Assembly (NCBI GenBank): GCA_020161395.1
Contig: JAIUOE010000009.1
Coordinates: 1-64,000, forward strand
DNA length: 64,000 nucleotides
DNA from: Bacteroidota bacterium
GTDB lineage: Bacteria; Bacteroidota; Ignavibacteria; Ignavibacteriales; Ignavibacteriaceae
Reading direction: 5' to 3'
Made by a program: the position numbers and the translations under genes. This document shows, one piece after another, positions 7,474 to 15,565 of this stretch (its first letter is position 1; every line of letters starts with the position of its first letter). Under the pieces are notes generated by a model that worked only from the letters and a program-made list of their open reading frames with translations, ran no database searches and was not told where the DNA came from.

Positions 7474-9576
7474 ATGATGTTAAAGCAGCTTTTCTTTCTC
7501 GTTTTTACCACCATTTCAATTTTCTCGCAGTATGCGGGCATCAACCTCGATACCGTAAAAGCCGGAAAATGGGATATGGGGAGGATGTGGACTTTTGAAA
7601 AACCGCCTGTCGACTACTTTGACAAAACCTACAATTTCCGACCGTCAGAGGAATGGTTAACAAAAGTAAGAAGAGCTGCACTTCGTTTCGGTGGAGGTTG
7701 CACTGCCTCCTTCATCTCCGAAGACGGTCTCATAATGACCAACCACCACTGCGCCAGAAATATCATCTACAAAGGTCAAAAGGAGGGTGAAGACTTCCTG
7801 AGAGACGGATTTTATGCCGGAACTGACGAAAACGAGAGAAGAATCCCCGATCTTTCCATCGAACAGCTCGTTTATATAGAGGATGTTACCGAAAAAATAA
7901 ACGATGCCCTCGTTACCGCCAAAACAGACGAAGAAAGAATCGCCATCAAAAAAGCTAAATCGGAAGAACTCATCGATGAGGCTACTGAAAAGAATCCCGG
8001 ACTCAATTTCATGGTCGTTCCCCTTTACAACGGAGGAAGGAACTCCCTTTACGGCTACAAAAAATATGATGATGTGCGGCTCGTTTTTGCTCCCGACCTC
8101 AGAACCGCAAAACTCGGCGGCGACTACGACAATTTCACCTTCCCGAGATACGGACTCGATTGCATGTTCTTCCGTGCCTACGAAAACGGCAAGCCGATAA
8201 AAACAGATGACTGGTTTGCGTGGAGTGAAAAAGGAGCAGATGAAGGCGAAGCTGTTTTTGTGATCGGAAATCCCGGCAGCACCTCCCGCCTCAACACCAT
8301 TGCACAGATGGAGTTTGAGCGGGACTACCTCAATCTCCCTGTGGTTGAATGGCTGAGTGAACTCTACAAAATCATTGAACAGCAGGTGCTCAACGGAAAC
8401 ACAGAAAACTACAAACTTATCGCCGAACTTTATTCCATCGGCAACGGTCTGAAAGTTTACGACGGTATTTATAAAGGTCTGAACGACCAGTATCTCGTTG
8501 CCCGCAAGAAGGATTTTGAGAAGAATTTCAAAGCGGCAGTCATGGCGAATCCCGCTCTGAAAGAAAAATACGGGCACATCTGGGACGAAGTTGCCGAAGG
8601 ACGCGAACGGCTGAAACCGATTGCAAGAGAGCTTTTTGGATATAACTTCAACCGCAGATATTCACCCGAACTTTTCCGGATAGCTTCCACCCTGGTAACT
8701 GTTGCCGAAGGGAAAAAATCGAATCCTGACAAGTTCACAGTGGAAAAACTTGATTCCATCGCCGCTACATTTTTCCCTGCGTCCATGAATCTCGAAACGC
8801 AGGAACGCTACCTCCAGGTGCAGGTGAATCTCATTCTCCGCAATCTCTCAGGGAACAAGGAATTGATGGAGCTCCTCTTTGCGGGAAAAACGGGAAGTGA
8901 AGCGAAGAAACAACTGCTCGCCGGCACAAAACTTATGGACAAATCGTACAGAGATAAACTCCTTAAAGGTTCATCAGATGATATTTTGAACTCAACCGAT
9001 CCTGTAATTAAATTCATCCTCACGGCTAAGAAAAAACTTGCCGAATACGGAAAGATCAACAAGGAAGTGTTGTCGCGCGATCAGGTAAACAACAGCATGC
9101 TCGGTGAAGCCCTTTTCAAAGTTTACGGAGAGTCGATTCCCCCCGATGCCACCTTTACACTCAGAATCAATGACGGTGTGGTAAAAGGGTACAATTACAA
9201 CGGAACAGTTGCACCCGTAAAAACCACTTTTTATGGTGTTTTGGACAGATATTACTCATTCGGGAAGAAATTTCCATTTAACCTCCCAAAAATCTGGGAG
9301 AACCTGCCAAAAGAGTTTGATCTCTCGACACCACTTAATTTCATTACCACAAACGACATCATTGGCGGCAATTCAGGTTCACCGATGATCAATAAAGAAG
9401 GTAAAATCGTTGGACTCGTCTTCGACGGTAATGTGGAATCCCTCACCGCCGACTTCATCTACACCGACGAAGCCAACAGAGCCATCGCCGTCCACTCACA
9501 GGGCATGGTCGAAGCCATCTCAGACCTCTATGGGGCTAAAAAACTCGCACAGGAGATAGTGAAAGGGAAGAGGTAA
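7474..9576 (+). CDS. S46 family dipeptidyl-peptidase, DPP7-like
   Basis: A 700-residue serine exopeptidase of MEROPS family S46 (DPP7/DPP11), which removes dipeptides from N-termini, usually in the periplasm. A signal peptide is present (about 1-19). The catalytic His lies in TNHHC (89-93) and the catalytic Ser in GGNSGSP (Ser634). The specificity position 18 residues after the Ser is Gly652; DPP7 (hydrophobic P1) has Gly there and DPP11 (acidic P1) has Arg, so DPP7-like specificity is inferred. Two ATG codons are adjacent at the start; either could be used. No T9SS domain is seen, consistent with a periplasmic enzyme acting after the secreted M14 enzyme. A repeat array begins directly after the stop codon. 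Confidence 0.9.
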   Translation: MMLKQLFFLVFTTISIFSQYAGINLDTVKAGKWDMGRMWTFEKPPVDYFDKTYNFRPSEEWLTKVRRAALRFGGGCTASFISEDGLIMTNHHCARNIIYKGQKEGEDFLRDGFYAGTDENERRIPDLSIEQLVYIEDVTEKINDALVTAKTDEERIAIKKAKSEELIDEATEKNPGLNFMVVPLYNGGRNSLYGYKKYDDVRLVFAPDLRTAKLGGDYDNFTFPRYGLDCMFFRAYENGKPIKTDDWFAWSEKGADEGEAVFVIGNPGSTSRLNTIAQMEFERDYLNLPVVEWLSELYKIIEQQVLNGNTENYKLIAELYSIGNGLKVYDGIYKGLNDQYLVARKKDFEKNFKAAVMANPALKEKYGHIWDEVAEGRERLKPIARELFGYNFNRRYSPELFRIASTLVTVAEGKKSNPDKFTVEKLDSIAATFFPASMNLETQERYLQVQVNLILRNLSGNKELMELLFAGKTGSEAKKQLLAGTKLMDKSYRDKLLKGSSDDILNSTDPVIKFILTAKKKLAEYGKINKEVLSRDQVNNSMLGEALFKVYGESIPPDATFTLRINDGVVKGYNYNGTVAPVKTTFYGVLDRYYSFGKKFPFNLPKIWENLPKEFDLSTPLNFITTNDIIGGNSGSPMINKEGKIVGLVFDGNVESLTADFIYTDEANRAIAVHSQGMVEAISDLYGAKKLAQEIVKGKR

Positions 9577-9608
9577 GTAGCGAAGTAGCGGAGAATCGGA
9601 GTAGCGGA
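9577..9608. repeat. Period-8 array B1 (GTAGCGGA words)
   Basis: Four 8-nt units (GTAGCGAA, GTAGCGGA, GAATCGGA, GTAGCGGA) begin at the base after the S46 peptidase stop codon and end on the first base of the next start codon. The GGAG inside the array is correctly spaced to act as the ribosome binding site for that gene. Reverse-complement words occur in arrays H and I. Confidence 0.8.
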
Positions 9609-9808
9609 TGATCAAAAAATTCAAAACCTTTGAAGAAGCTCAGCAGGATCTTTGGTGTTTTAACCCCGACGAAGCTTATTACAAAAGAGTAAAAGAATTT
9701 TATGAACTCACCTCTCACCTGAGGAAATTCAAAGTACACAAAGGTGTCCTGAAATTTAAAACCTTCGAGGAAGCCCAGGCACACCGGGAGAGTATGAGAA
9801 TCAAGTAG
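9608..9808 (+). CDS. Small conserved-type hypothetical protein with two FKTFEEAQ segments
   Basis: A 66-residue cytosolic protein with no signal or membrane segment. The motif FKTFEEAQ occurs at both ends (about 5-12 and 49-56), separated by DLWCFNPDEAYYKRV. I recognise this as resembling a widespread family of small proteins of unknown function with the same two-box plan; that is memory, not a search result. It lies between arrays B1 and B2, with its ribosome binding site apparently inside B1 and its stop codon on the first bases of B2. Its A+T and codon use do not stand out. A toxin-antitoxin role is possible but no partner gene is adjacent. Confidence 0.6.
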   Translation: MIKKFKTFEEAQQDLWCFNPDEAYYKRVKEFYELTSHLRKFKVHKGVLKFKTFEEAQAHRESMRIK

Positions 9809-9834
9809 CAGAGGTGGAGAATCAGAGTAGCACA
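9805..9834. repeat. Short degenerate array B2 (GTAGCAGA words)
   Basis: Units GTAGCAGA, GGTGGAGA, a 6-nt slipped unit and GTAGCACA follow in direct orientation to B1. The stop codon of the 66-residue gene is contained in the first unit (TAG at 9806-9808). Confidence 0.55.
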
Positions 9835-9839
9835 GAAAA

Positions 9840-9867
9840 TAATACCTAATACCTAAACCCTAATACC
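9840..9867. repeat. Period-7 array B3 (TAATACC)
   Basis: Four 7-nt units (TAATACC twice, TAAACCC, TAATACC) in tandem. Same word and orientation as arrays B4 and D2; reverse complement of array D1. Confidence 0.8.
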
Positions 9868-10013
9868 TTCAAAAAGCCCTTGTGGCGACATGTGGGTAGA
9901 AACAGGTATAAACTGTAATCTATGAACTATTAGCTGTCCTGAAGGTTGAATTTCGGAAAAGGAGCGACAATCGTCCCGATTGTCCAACCGGGAAGCTTCC
10001 ATTTAACAAAAAA
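9868..10013. repeat. Non-coding stretch with REP-like palindrome
   Basis: About 145 bases between two TAATACC arrays, with no credible gene. GACAATCG (9966-9973) and CGATTGTC (9977-9984) form a perfect 8-bp stem with a 3-base loop. The compact G+C-rich palindrome in an intergenic region resembles bacterial REP elements; only one copy is visible in this window, so the call is tentative. Confidence 0.35.
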
Positions 10014-10034
10014 TAATACCTTATACCTAATACA
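10014..10034. repeat. Period-7 array B4 (TAATACC)
   Basis: Three 7-nt units (TAATACC, TTATACC, TAATACA), 20 bases upstream of the start of the next gene. Direct orientation relative to B3. Confidence 0.65.
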
Positions 10035-10053
10035 TTAAATTGGTTACCATAAA

Positions 10054-10641
10054 ATGAAAAAAACTCTCTTCCTTTTAATATTTCTCTCGGTAATCGCTTT
10101 GGCACAGGATGCCATTCCCTCCATCAAGGAATTTGAGAAAACAAAAAGCGATATCAACCGGACGGGGATGCTCGTTCTCGGAGGATGGGCGTTGGCAAAC
10201 ATTGTTTCGGGTACCACCCTCAATTTCACCTTGCAGGGAGAAGCCAAATATTTCAATCAGTTTAATGCCCTCTGGAACACCGTAAACCTCGGTCTTGCGA
10301 TAAACGGACTTCTGAACACAGGTACTGACTCCCTCTCCCTTTACAATTCCGTAACCGGGCATCAGACACTTCAAAACATATTCGTTCTTAATGCCGGGCT
10401 CGACCTCGCATACATCGCCACCGGCTTCTTCCTCAAAGAAAAAGCTAAATCCTCCGAAAAGAAAGAACTCCTCACAGGATACGGCAACAGCCTTCTCGTT
10501 CAGGGTGCCTTCCTCCTCGTCTTTGATGCCGCAATGTATTTTGTCCACCAGAACAATGCGAATGTAACCCTTTACCCGCTACTTGGTACCATCACCGATC
10601 CCGGAGTGGGGATTGGGATGAGGGTGGGGGTGGGGTTTTAG
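10054..10641 (+). CDS. Hypothetical membrane protein
   Basis: A 195-residue protein of unknown function. An N-terminal signal or anchor segment (about 1-17, ending in ALA before QD) is followed by three to four hydrophobic stretches (around 38-55, 75-90, 111-130 and 150-168), then a Gly/Val-rich C-terminus (GVGIGMRVGVGF). The pattern fits a small inner membrane protein with a periplasmic start. I recognise this kind of protein as common in Bacteroidota genomes but can assign no role. It is followed 19 bases later by the HicB-like gene; co-transcription is plausible. Confidence 0.65.
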   Translation: MKKTLFLLIFLSVIALAQDAIPSIKEFEKTKSDINRTGMLVLGGWALANIVSGTTLNFTLQGEAKYFNQFNALWNTVNLGLAINGLLNTGTDSLSLYNSVTGHQTLQNIFVLNAGLDLAYIATGFFLKEKAKSSEKKELLTGYGNSLLVQGAFLLVFDAAMYFVHQNNANVTLYPLLGTITDPGVGIGMRVGVGF

Positions 10642-10660
10642 GGGGAGACCATATCTAACC

Positions 10661-10864
10661 ATGCCTTACAAAAACTACACAGCCACCATATCGCTCGATG
10701 AAGAATCCAAAACATTCTCCGGCGAAGTGATCAACATTAAAGATGTGATAACTTTTCAAGCCGAATCCTTGACCGAACTGGAAAAAGCATTTCACGATTC
10801 AGTGGATGACTATATTGAATTCTGCCACTCCCTGAACGAAGAACCCGAAAACCCGACCTTATAA
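10661..10864 (+). CDS. HicB-like antitoxin domain protein, short and without HicA
   Basis: A 67-residue protein with the partial RNase-H-like fold typical of HicB antitoxins. YTATISLDEESKTFSGEV, the strand ITFQAESLTELEKAFHDSVDDY and FCHSLNEEPENP are family hallmarks. Typical HicB proteins run to about 100-115 residues and end with an arginine-rich ribbon-helix-helix or HTH domain for operator binding. Here a stop follows right after the EEPENP segment, so the DNA-binding part is missing. No HicA toxin (about 60-80 residues with a GSH motif) is seen on either side. It is either a solitary, domain-minimal HicB or a relic of a lost module. Confidence 0.7.
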   Translation: MPYKNYTATISLDEESKTFSGEVINIKDVITFQAESLTELEKAFHDSVDDYIEFCHSLNEEPENPTL

Positions 10865-11001
10865 ACCTGTCTCACGGGTTGCTACAAAGAATTTAATCTT
10901 CTGATCACAAATCGTTCCGGAATTTATTAAATTCGTCATTGGAATTTTTCGTTTCCTGAAATTTTCGAGCTAAAAAACCAAAAACGATCTTAAGTGAGAT
11001 T

Positions 11002-12204
11002 ATGCTGACAATTGAAGAAGTCAAGAAATTAATTGAAGTAATGGAGTCCGACAGGATTGAGTGGACAACTTCAACCGAGGAGAAGAAACTCGGGCAGGCA
11101 ATTTGTGCTTTCTCGAATGATTTTTCCTGCCGCAGATTACCCGGTTATATTCTGATTGGAGTTAATGACCATGGCAAAATAGCAAATCAGACGATAGACG
11201 ATCGAATCCTGCAAAACCTTGGTGCTATCCGCTCTGATGGTAACATCCTTCCACAGCCCGTAATAGTTGTTAGTGATGTATATAAATTCCCCGAAGGAGA
11301 TGTTGTATATATTGAGGTGCAACCTTCAGAATTCCCTCCGGTCAGATACAAAGGGCAATGTTGGATAAGAGTTGGTCCTCGCAAAGCGGTAGCTAACGAA
11401 ACCGAAGAAAAATTACTCATAGAGAAACGAATATCCGGTGCCAAAAACTTTGACATGCAACCAAATCTGGAAAGCAGTATAGATGATCTGGATATAAATG
11501 CATTTAAATTGGTTTATCAGCCAATTGCTGTGGATCAGGAAACTATTGCATCAAATAACAGAAGTATCGAACAACAACTCGCATCGTTAAGATTCTATGA
11601 CCAAAAGTCTGGATTGCCAACCAATGCAGGTCTTTTAACTCTCGGTTATAATACAATATTTTTCTTCCCCGGAGCCTATATACAATTTCTTAAGTACGAT
11701 GGTGTGGAAGTATCTCCATCCCCGAGGGATCAAAAGTTCTCTGGGCCATTAATTTCCTTATTAAAAAATCTTGATGACTTTATAAAAACGAATATAGTCA
11801 TGAAAAAGCCGGTTGATGACGGAACAATGAGGGATGAATATTATGAAAACTACCCCTACCGCGCATTGAGAGAACTGGTTCTTAATGCAATAATGCACAG
11901 AAATTATGAATCAAATTCCCCGATTTATATAAATGAATTTGATGACCGGATCGAAATTACGAATCCGGGCGGATTGTTTGGTGAAGTGTCACCCGAAAAT
12001 TTCCCTGATGCAAGTTCATACAGAAATCCGGTAATTTCGGAAGTGATGCGTGTATTGGGATATGTGAATAAATATAATTTCGGCATTCGTTTCTCGAATC
12101 AACTACTTGAGAAAAACGGGAACGGGCTTGCTGAGTTTGTTATAAATGATCCCCGAAGGTTTTCAGTAACGATTAAGAAAAGTAAAATATGGCTCGAATC
12201 GTAA
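11002..12204 (+). CDS. AlbA_2 domain and HATPase-type ATP-binding protein
   Basis: A 400-residue protein with an N-terminal AlbA_2/Schlafen-like domain (about 10-135; ESDRIEWTTS, AICAFSND, GYILIGVNDHG) and a C-terminal GHKL-type ATPase domain (about 285-400; RELVLNAIMHRNY is the N-box and DRIEITNPGGLFG the G1-like box). Such proteins are annotated as transcriptional regulators or ATP-binding proteins and turn up in defence and mobile contexts, where AlbA_2 may bind nucleic acid. The gene overlaps the following ParA-like gene by 16 bases, so they are translationally coupled and probably act together. Codon choice looks more A+T-rich than the flanking genes, hinting at horizontal gain. Confidence 0.8.
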   Translation: MLTIEEVKKLIEVMESDRIEWTTSTEEKKLGQAICAFSNDFSCRRLPGYILIGVNDHGKIANQTIDDRILQNLGAIRSDGNILPQPVIVVSDVYKFPEGDVVYIEVQPSEFPPVRYKGQCWIRVGPRKAVANETEEKLLIEKRISGAKNFDMQPNLESSIDDLDINAFKLVYQPIAVDQETIASNNRSIEQQLASLRFYDQKSGLPTNAGLLTLGYNTIFFFPGAYIQFLKYDGVEVSPSPRDQKFSGPLISLLKNLDDFIKTNIVMKKPVDDGTMRDEYYENYPYRALRELVLNAIMHRNYESNSPIYINEFDDRIEITNPGGLFGEVSPENFPDASSYRNPVISEVMRVLGYVNKYNFGIRFSNQLLEKNGNGLAEFVINDPRRFSVTIKKSKIWLES

Positions 12205-13187
12205 CTTTCTTTAATAATAAAGGAGGAGTTGGTAAGACAACCCTGGTATATCATACTGCTTGGATGATGTCAGAACTTGGTTACAGGGTACTTGTTGTCG
12301 ATTTAGACCCTCAGTCTAATCTTACGGCAGCTTTTTTATCCTCTGAAAGGATGGAAGAAATTTATATCGGTGAAACAAGTGAATTGACAATTCTGCACTC
12401 ATTAAAGCCAGTAATCGAAGGTGAACCTTTCATATCCCCGCATATAGAGGAAATAAGTGAAAAAATATCTTTGATACCGGGAGATCTTGCACTTTCAGCA
12501 GTGGAGGATAATCTCAGTGATGCATGGACAAAGTGCTTAAACGGGGATGCTTATGCTTTTAAAGTTACATCAATTTTTAATTCGATAATTGAAGATTCTG
12601 TTGCAAGGATTAATCCGGATTTAGTATTGGTCGATATTGGCCCCAATCTTGGAGCATTGAACCGGAGTGTCCTTATTGCCACTGACTATATTATTATTCC
12701 GGTAGCCCCTGACCTCTTTTCACTTCAAGGTCTAAAAAATATTGGTGAAACTCTAACAAAATGGCGTTTGGAATGGGGTGAAAGAGCGACAAAAAATCCC
12801 AAACCTACTCAAATCAAGTCTCCTGCCAGAGGGATGAAAGCATCCGGTTATGTAATCCTTCAACATTCCGCAAGAGAGAACCGTCCTGTTAAAGCTTATC
12901 TGAAATGGTCTCAAAGAATACCCGATATTTATCATTCCAGAGTATTGAAGGACAGCACACAGCCCGCATCAATCGAAGTTGATGAAAGTTGTCTGGGACT
13001 CCTTAAGCATTATCACAGCCTGGCACCAATGGCTATGGAAGCGCGTAAACCCATGTTCCTGCTAAAGCCGGCAGATGGTGCCATTGGGGCGCATATGACA
13101 GCAGTACTGAAATGTTATGAGGACTTCAAATCACTAACAGAGAGTGTTTTAAGTGCGTGTGGGGAAGTCGAACCTAAACGAGAATAA
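12189..13187 (+). CDS. ParA-like (MinD/ParA superfamily) ATPase
   Basis: A 332-residue deviant-Walker ATPase. FNNKGGVGKTT (about 8-18) is the Walker A motif with the signature lysine, VLVVDLDPQSNLTA (about 34-47) the switch I region, and VLVDIGPNLGALNRS (about 148-162) Walker B/switch II. The C-terminal half, with HSARENRPVKAYLKW, ARKPMFLLKPADGAIGAH and a terminal helix, marks an uncharacterised ParA subfamily rather than a plasmid ParA. No ParB or centromere-like repeat follows, so classical partition is unlikely. It overlaps the AlbA_2/HATPase gene, suggesting a two-component, ATP-driven module. The next 170 bases are A+T-rich and empty. Confidence 0.8.
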   Translation: MARIVTFFNNKGGVGKTTLVYHTAWMMSELGYRVLVVDLDPQSNLTAAFLSSERMEEIYIGETSELTILHSLKPVIEGEPFISPHIEEISEKISLIPGDLALSAVEDNLSDAWTKCLNGDAYAFKVTSIFNSIIEDSVARINPDLVLVDIGPNLGALNRSVLIATDYIIIPVAPDLFSLQGLKNIGETLTKWRLEWGERATKNPKPTQIKSPARGMKASGYVILQHSARENRPVKAYLKWSQRIPDIYHSRVLKDSTQPASIEVDESCLGLLKHYHSLAPMAMEARKPMFLLKPADGAIGAHMTAVLKCYEDFKSLTESVLSACGEVEPKRE

Positions 13188-13359
13188 AAAAGTGTTGTTC
13201 CCACTCCCCCCTCAAATAATTTCATTTTTTTCTTTTTAATTCACGGGCTATTCTAATATTTCGATTTTTTTTCGTAAATTGGAGATTAATCAATCCGCTT
13301 TCATCAAAACCCCAAAATTGTATTTAATAAGTGTGTAAACAATAAAATATGGAACTGCT

Positions 13360-14316
13360 ATGAAAAAAATTGGAATTTTATTCGGTATGGAAGAAACCTT
13401 TCCACCGGCGTTTGTGGAGAGAGTAAACTCGAAGAAGGAAAAGGATATTGTTGCCGAGTTTGTACAGATAGACAAGGTAATGCAGGGACAGCCGGGCGGC
13501 TACTCGGTGATTATCGACAGGATTTCACAGGATGTCCCCTTCTACCGCGCTTATCTGAAAAATGAAGCGATTACCGGAACTTCCGTTATCAATAATCCAT
13601 TCTGGTGGAGTGCAGACGACAAATTTTTCAACAATGCGCTCGCCCTTGCTGTCGGTGTTGCAGTTCCAAAAACGGTAATACTCCCCTCAAATGTTCATCC
13701 TACTGACACAACAACAAAATCGTTCAGAAATCTGAAATACCCTCTCGACTGGGACGGCATCTTTAATTATATCGGATTTCCTGCGTTTTTCAAGCCTTTT
13801 GCAGGTGGCGGTTGGAAAAATGTTTACAGAATTGAAGACAAGGAACAGTTTTTCAAAGCGTACAACGAGACGGGTCAACTGGTTATGATGCTTCAGGAGG
13901 AGATACAGTTCACCGATTATTTCCGTTGCTACTGCATCGACAGGAAAGATGTGCGGATAATGGCTTACGATCCAAAACAGCCGCACCACCTCCGCTATGT
14001 AAGGGAAAAACAGCATCACGGTAAAGCACTTCTTGCCAAAATAAAGGAAGGTGTGATGAAACTGAACAATGCTCTCGGCTACGATTTCAATACAGTTGAA
14101 TTCGCGGTTCGGGACGGCGTTCCATATGCGATCGATTTCTGCAATCCCGCTCCCGATGCGGATGTCTATTCAGTAGGCGAAGAAAATTTTGAATGGGTGG
14201 TGGAAGCCGCCGCAAACATGGCAATAAGAAGAGCAAAAAAAGCAAAAGCTAACAAATTTAATACCGTCTGGGGCGACTTCGTTAAAAGTGCTGCCCAGGG
14301 AAACATAATCGAGTGA
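13360..14316 (+). CDS. ATP-grasp domain protein
   Basis: A 318-residue cytosolic protein with an ATP-grasp-type core. The region GFPAFFKPFAGGGWKNVYRI (about 139-158) matches the nucleotide-binding strand and flexible loop. LVMMLQEEIQFTDYFRCYC holds the hinge, and NTVEFAVRDGVPYAIDFCNPAPDAD (about 247-271) supplies the metal-binding E/D/N residues. ATP-grasp ligases join a carboxylate to an amine via an acyl phosphate. It lies 6 bases upstream of a GCS2-type ligase gene, so an operon making a peptide-like or glutamyl metabolite is inferred. The substrate is unknown. Confidence 0.8.
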   Translation: MKKIGILFGMEETFPPAFVERVNSKKEKDIVAEFVQIDKVMQGQPGGYSVIIDRISQDVPFYRAYLKNEAITGTSVINNPFWWSADDKFFNNALALAVGVAVPKTVILPSNVHPTDTTTKSFRNLKYPLDWDGIFNYIGFPAFFKPFAGGGWKNVYRIEDKEQFFKAYNETGQLVMMLQEEIQFTDYFRCYCIDRKDVRIMAYDPKQPHHLRYVREKQHHGKALLAKIKEGVMKLNNALGYDFNTVEFAVRDGVPYAIDFCNPAPDADVYSVGEENFEWVVEAAANMAIRRAKKAKANKFNTVWGDFVKSAAQGNIIE

Positions 14317-14322
14317 GGCACC

Positions 14323-15441
14323 ATGTCCAACAGTCCAACATTTACCCTTGGAGTTGAAGAGGAATTTCAGATTATTGATCCTCATTCCAGGGAATTGAAA
14401 TCGCACATACAGGAGATATTTGAAGACGGCGAACTGATACTCAAAGAGTTTCTGAAGCCCGAAATGCACCAGTCGGTTGTGGAAACGGGTACGGGTGTCT
14501 GTAAAAATGTTAAAGAGGCAAAATCGGAAGTGTTCCGCCTTCGCAGCGAACTTGCCAAGCTTGCTTTCAAAAACAATTTAAGAATTGCAGCCGCAGGAAC
14601 TCATCCATTCTCACACTGGAAGGACCAGAGAATAACCGAACATCCCCGCTATAAACAGGTGGTGGATGACATGCAGCTTGTTGCCCGTGCCAATCTGATA
14701 TTCGGACTCCATGTCCATGTCGGAGTTGAAGACCGCGAAACGGCAATTCACATCATGAATGCCGCCCGCTATTTTCTGCCGCACATCTTTGCCCTTTCCA
14801 CCAATTCCCCCTTTTGGGTGGGAAGAAACACAGGCTTCAGGTCGTATCGTGTGAAGGTATTCGACAGATTCCCGAGAACGGGCATTCCCGACTATTTCAT
14901 GTCGATTGGCGAATATGACAACTATGTTAACCTTTTGGTCAAGACCAACTGTATCGACAATGCGAAAAAAATCTGGTGGGATATCAGGCTTCACCCCTTC
15001 TTCCCGACGATTGAGTTCCGCATCTGCGACATCCCGATGAGGGCTGATGAGACCATCGCACTTACTGCACTTATGCAGGCGGTGGTTGTGAAACTCTACA
15101 GACTGATCCGCCAGAACCTCGGTTTCCGTCTCTACAGAAGAGCGTTGATTGCCGAAAACAAGTTCCGTGCTTCAAGATACGGAATTACCGGTAAGCTGAT
15201 CGATTTTGGCAAGAGAGAGGAAGTGCCGACCGTTGACCTGATCCATGAACTCCTCGAGTTTGTTGATGATGTTATTGACGATCTCGACAGCCGCGAAGAG
15301 ATTGAGTATGTACACCGCATCCTCGAAATGGGTACGGGTGCCGACAGACAACTCGCCGTCTGGGAACAGAGCTACGACCTGAAAAATGTAACCGACTATA
15401 TAATTGATGAGACCCATAAGGGGTTGAATCTGAGTAGCTGA
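14323..15441 (+). CDS. Carboxylate-amine ligase, GCS2 (YbdK-like) family
   Basis: A 372-residue member of the glutamate-cysteine ligase 2 family. The start GVEEEFQIID (about 10-19) carries the metal-binding glutamates; ETGTGVC, GLHVHVG and EFRICDIPMRADE are the conserved blocks of the glutamine-synthetase-like catalytic fold. YbdK-type enzymes show weak glutamate-cysteine ligase activity, but most family members act on unknown substrates and are often found beside ATP-grasp proteins. Here an ATP-grasp gene precedes it by 6 bases and an ATP-grasp-like gene follows after array C, suggesting successive amide-bond formation on one small molecule. Confidence 0.88.
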   Translation: MSNSPTFTLGVEEEFQIIDPHSRELKSHIQEIFEDGELILKEFLKPEMHQSVVETGTGVCKNVKEAKSEVFRLRSELAKLAFKNNLRIAAAGTHPFSHWKDQRITEHPRYKQVVDDMQLVARANLIFGLHVHVGVEDRETAIHIMNAARYFLPHIFALSTNSPFWVGRNTGFRSYRVKVFDRFPRTGIPDYFMSIGEYDNYVNLLVKTNCIDNAKKIWWDIRLHPFFPTIEFRICDIPMRADETIALTALMQAVVVKLYRLIRQNLGFRLYRRALIAENKFRASRYGITGKLIDFGKREEVPTVDLIHELLEFVDDVIDDLDSREEIEYVHRILEMGTGADRQLAVWEQSYDLKNVTDYIIDETHKGLNLSS

Positions 15442-15450
15442 GAGACCAGA

Positions 15451-15529
15451 GAGACTTGAGAAACTCGAGAGACTTGAGAAACTTGAGAAACTCAAGTCAC
15501 TCAAGTACTCAGGTCACTCAGGTACTCTC
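15451..15529. repeat. Period-9 array C with self-complementary halves
   Basis: Nine units, mostly 9 nt (GAGACTTGA, GAAACTCGA, GAGACTTGA, GAAACTTGA, GAAACTCAA, GTCACTCAA, then 8- and 9-nt forms ending GTACTC). The first four units are complementary to the last four, so the array can fold into a hairpin of about 35 bp per arm. A looser lead-in (15431-15450) reaches the stop codon of the GCS2 gene. Word content is close to array A. Confidence 0.8.
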
Positions 15530-15565
15530 TATGGTTCATACTTTCCACCAACTAAAACTGAGACT

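Noticed and set aside
9608-9808. Toxin-antitoxin pair
   Set aside because: Only one small gene lies between the arrays; no partner is adjacent.
12189-13187. Plasmid-type partition locus
   Set aside because: No parB gene or centromere-like iterons and a distinct C-terminal half.
15451-15529. CRISPR-like array
   Set aside because: Units are 9 nt with no spacers and no cas genes; the same holds for all other arrays.
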